Shown here piece after piece: positions 63,208-64,000 of a stretch of 64,000 nucleotides of DNA. The stretch covers positions 1-64,000 of the forward strand of contig NZ_JUHG01000019.1 of the NCBI RefSeq assembly GCF_000799715.1. Reading direction: 5' to 3'. A program made the position numbers and the translations under genes. The notes under the pieces are model-generated. The model ran no database searches. It had not been told where the DNA came from and saw nothing but the letters and a program-made list of their open reading frames with translations. Source of the stretch: Martinezella rhizogenes (GTDB lineage Bacteria; Pseudomonadota; Alphaproteobacteria; Rhizobiales; Rhizobiaceae). The first letter of the stretch is position 1; each line of letters starts with the position of its first letter.

Positions 63208-63849
63208 TTAGGTCGAGGCATTATCTTTGAGGCTTGGACGCAGCAGTTCGTATATTTTGACCAGTTCAGCCAATGTCCGCACTCCCATCTTTTCCATCAG
63301 GTGACCGCGGTGGAGTTTGACGGTGATCTCGCTGACTCCGAGCTTGCCGGCGATCTGCTTGTTCATGAGGCCGGAGGTGACCATGGCGATGACTTCGCGC
63401 TCGCGCGCTGTCAGGGTTTCGTAGCGCGCCTTCCAGGCCGACACCGCCCCTGCGGCGACCCGACGTTCGCGATCAAGCGCCAGTGCGTTTGATACCGCGT
63501 CGAGCATGTCCTGGTCGCGGAAGGGCTTGATCAGAAAATCCAGTGCTCCGGCTTTCATCGCCCGGACGGACATCGGCACGTCGCCATGGCCGGTCATGAA
63601 AATGATCGGGATGGTATTGCCAAGCTTGGAAAGCTGATTTTGGAAATCCAGCCCGCTCACGCCGGGCAAGCGAATATCCAGCACAAGACAACTCTCGCCA
63701 GTCGTGACGGGTCCTCGAGCCAGGAATTCGGATGGCGAGCCATAGAGCTCGACCTGCATGCCAACCGACCGAAAAAGACTGCTGAGCGCATCGCGCAAGG
63801 AGGCGTCGTCATCGATGACGAAAACCATCGATGGTGGGGTTTCAGTCAT
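63208..63849 (-). CDS. FixJ-family response regulator
   Basis: 213 residues: receiver with Asp58 (LVLDIRLPGVSGL) and Lys in IKPFRD, then a LuxR-type helix-turn-helix (LTAREREVIAMVTSGLMNKQIAGKLGVSEITVKLHRG). I use the ATG at 63849 that overlaps the stop of the upstream kinase gene; a GTG one codon earlier is open. Confidence 0.92.
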   Translation of the reverse strand: MTETPPSMVFVIDDDASLRDALSSLFRSVGMQVELYGSPSEFLARGPVTTGESCLVLDIRLPGVSGLDFQNQLSKLGNTIPIIFMTGHGDVPMSVRAMKAGALDFLIKPFRDQDMLDAVSNALALDRERRVAAGAVSAWKARYETLTAREREVIAMVTSGLMNKQIAGKLGVSEITVKLHRGHLMEKMGVRTLAELVKIYELLRPSLKDNAST

Positions 63850-64000
63850 CACGCAGCCCTCTCTTGAACCGGGACGGTAAACTCAAAGCTCGTGCCGTGG
63901 ACCGGATCCGAGCTTGCGCTCACGCGCCCGCCATGGGCGCTGACGATGGACCGGCAGATCGACAGGCCCATGCCCATGCCGTTGGACTTTGTCGTGTAGA
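63849..64000 (-). CDS. Sensor histidine kinase, C-terminal end only (cut by window edge)
   Basis: Only the last 49 or so codons lie in the window. They encode the ATP-binding end of a kinase: TTKSNGMGMGLSICRSIV is the G2-box, followed by SAHGGRVSASSDP and GTSFEFTVPV. Overlap with the FixJ-like gene shows they form one operon, probably a FixL/FixJ-type pair. The input domain is not visible. Confidence 0.88.
   Translation of the reverse strand, partial: YTTKSNGMGMGLSICRSIVSAHGGRVSASSDPVHGTSFEFTVPVQERAA

Overview
The base composition (GC-rich, C/G third positions) and gene families (GlxA-type AraC regulator, Mur-type Fur protein, SitABCD, DUF1127 small proteins, many sugar ABC transporters, TctABC, FixJ-type regulators) point to an alphaproteobacterium of the Rhizobiaceae, most likely Rhizobium. 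The dense run of uptake and catabolic operons, with no ribosomal or replication genes, suggests an accessory part of the chromosome or a large plasmid. I saw no tRNA, rRNA, CRISPR array or intact insertion sequence. Some borders are arbitrary: folD runs off the left edge and a histidine kinase runs off the right edge.

Layout. 1-13.1 kb: two divergent gene sets encode what looks like a complete N-methylglutamate route for methylamine use: gmaS, mgsABC and two regulators leftward, mgdABCD rightward. purU and folD sit at the end of the leftward set to handle the released one-carbon unit. 13.2-17.4 kb: a Mur-like Fur regulator converges on a manganese-type sitABCD operon; two 21-bp palindromes lie upstream of sitA. 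17.5-22.6 kb: an omega-amino acid:pyruvate aminotransferase with a divergent XRE/cupin regulator, then a D-alanine module (Lrp regulator, alanine racemase, D-amino acid dehydrogenase). 22.9-23.4 kb: two small-protein genes. 23.5-31.6 kb: a LacI-controlled sugar operon (isomerase, ABC importer, GMC oxidoreductase) with two identical operators. 31.8-37.6 kb: a P-loop kinase, a LysR/Old Yellow Enzyme pair, and an odd pair made of an acyltransferase fused to a helical domain and a Tat-exported solute-binding protein without permeases. 38.0-44.6 kb: a tricarboxylate transporter locus (tctDE, an extra binding protein, tctCBA) with an 11-bp tandem repeat that fits an OmpR-family binding site. 45.1-47.2 kb: a chemoreceptor. 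47.3-54.4 kb: a GntR-controlled ABC importer with two NAD(P)-dependent dehydrogenases. 54.6-56.7 kb: small regulatory and cupin genes.

56.9-61.0 kb holds the most distinctive system: a divergent class II microcin-type locus. A 79-residue, cysteine-free, glycine-rich precursor with a canonical double-glycine leader lies opposite an HlyD-type adaptor and a peptidase-C39 ABC exporter that would cleave and secrete it. No immunity protein is recognisable. The window ends with an AraC regulator and part of a FixJ-type phosphorelay (histidine kinase, FixJ-like regulator, stand-alone receiver).

All calls come from reading sequence and motifs by eye; no database search was run. Substrates of the ABC, Tct and GMC systems are not determined.
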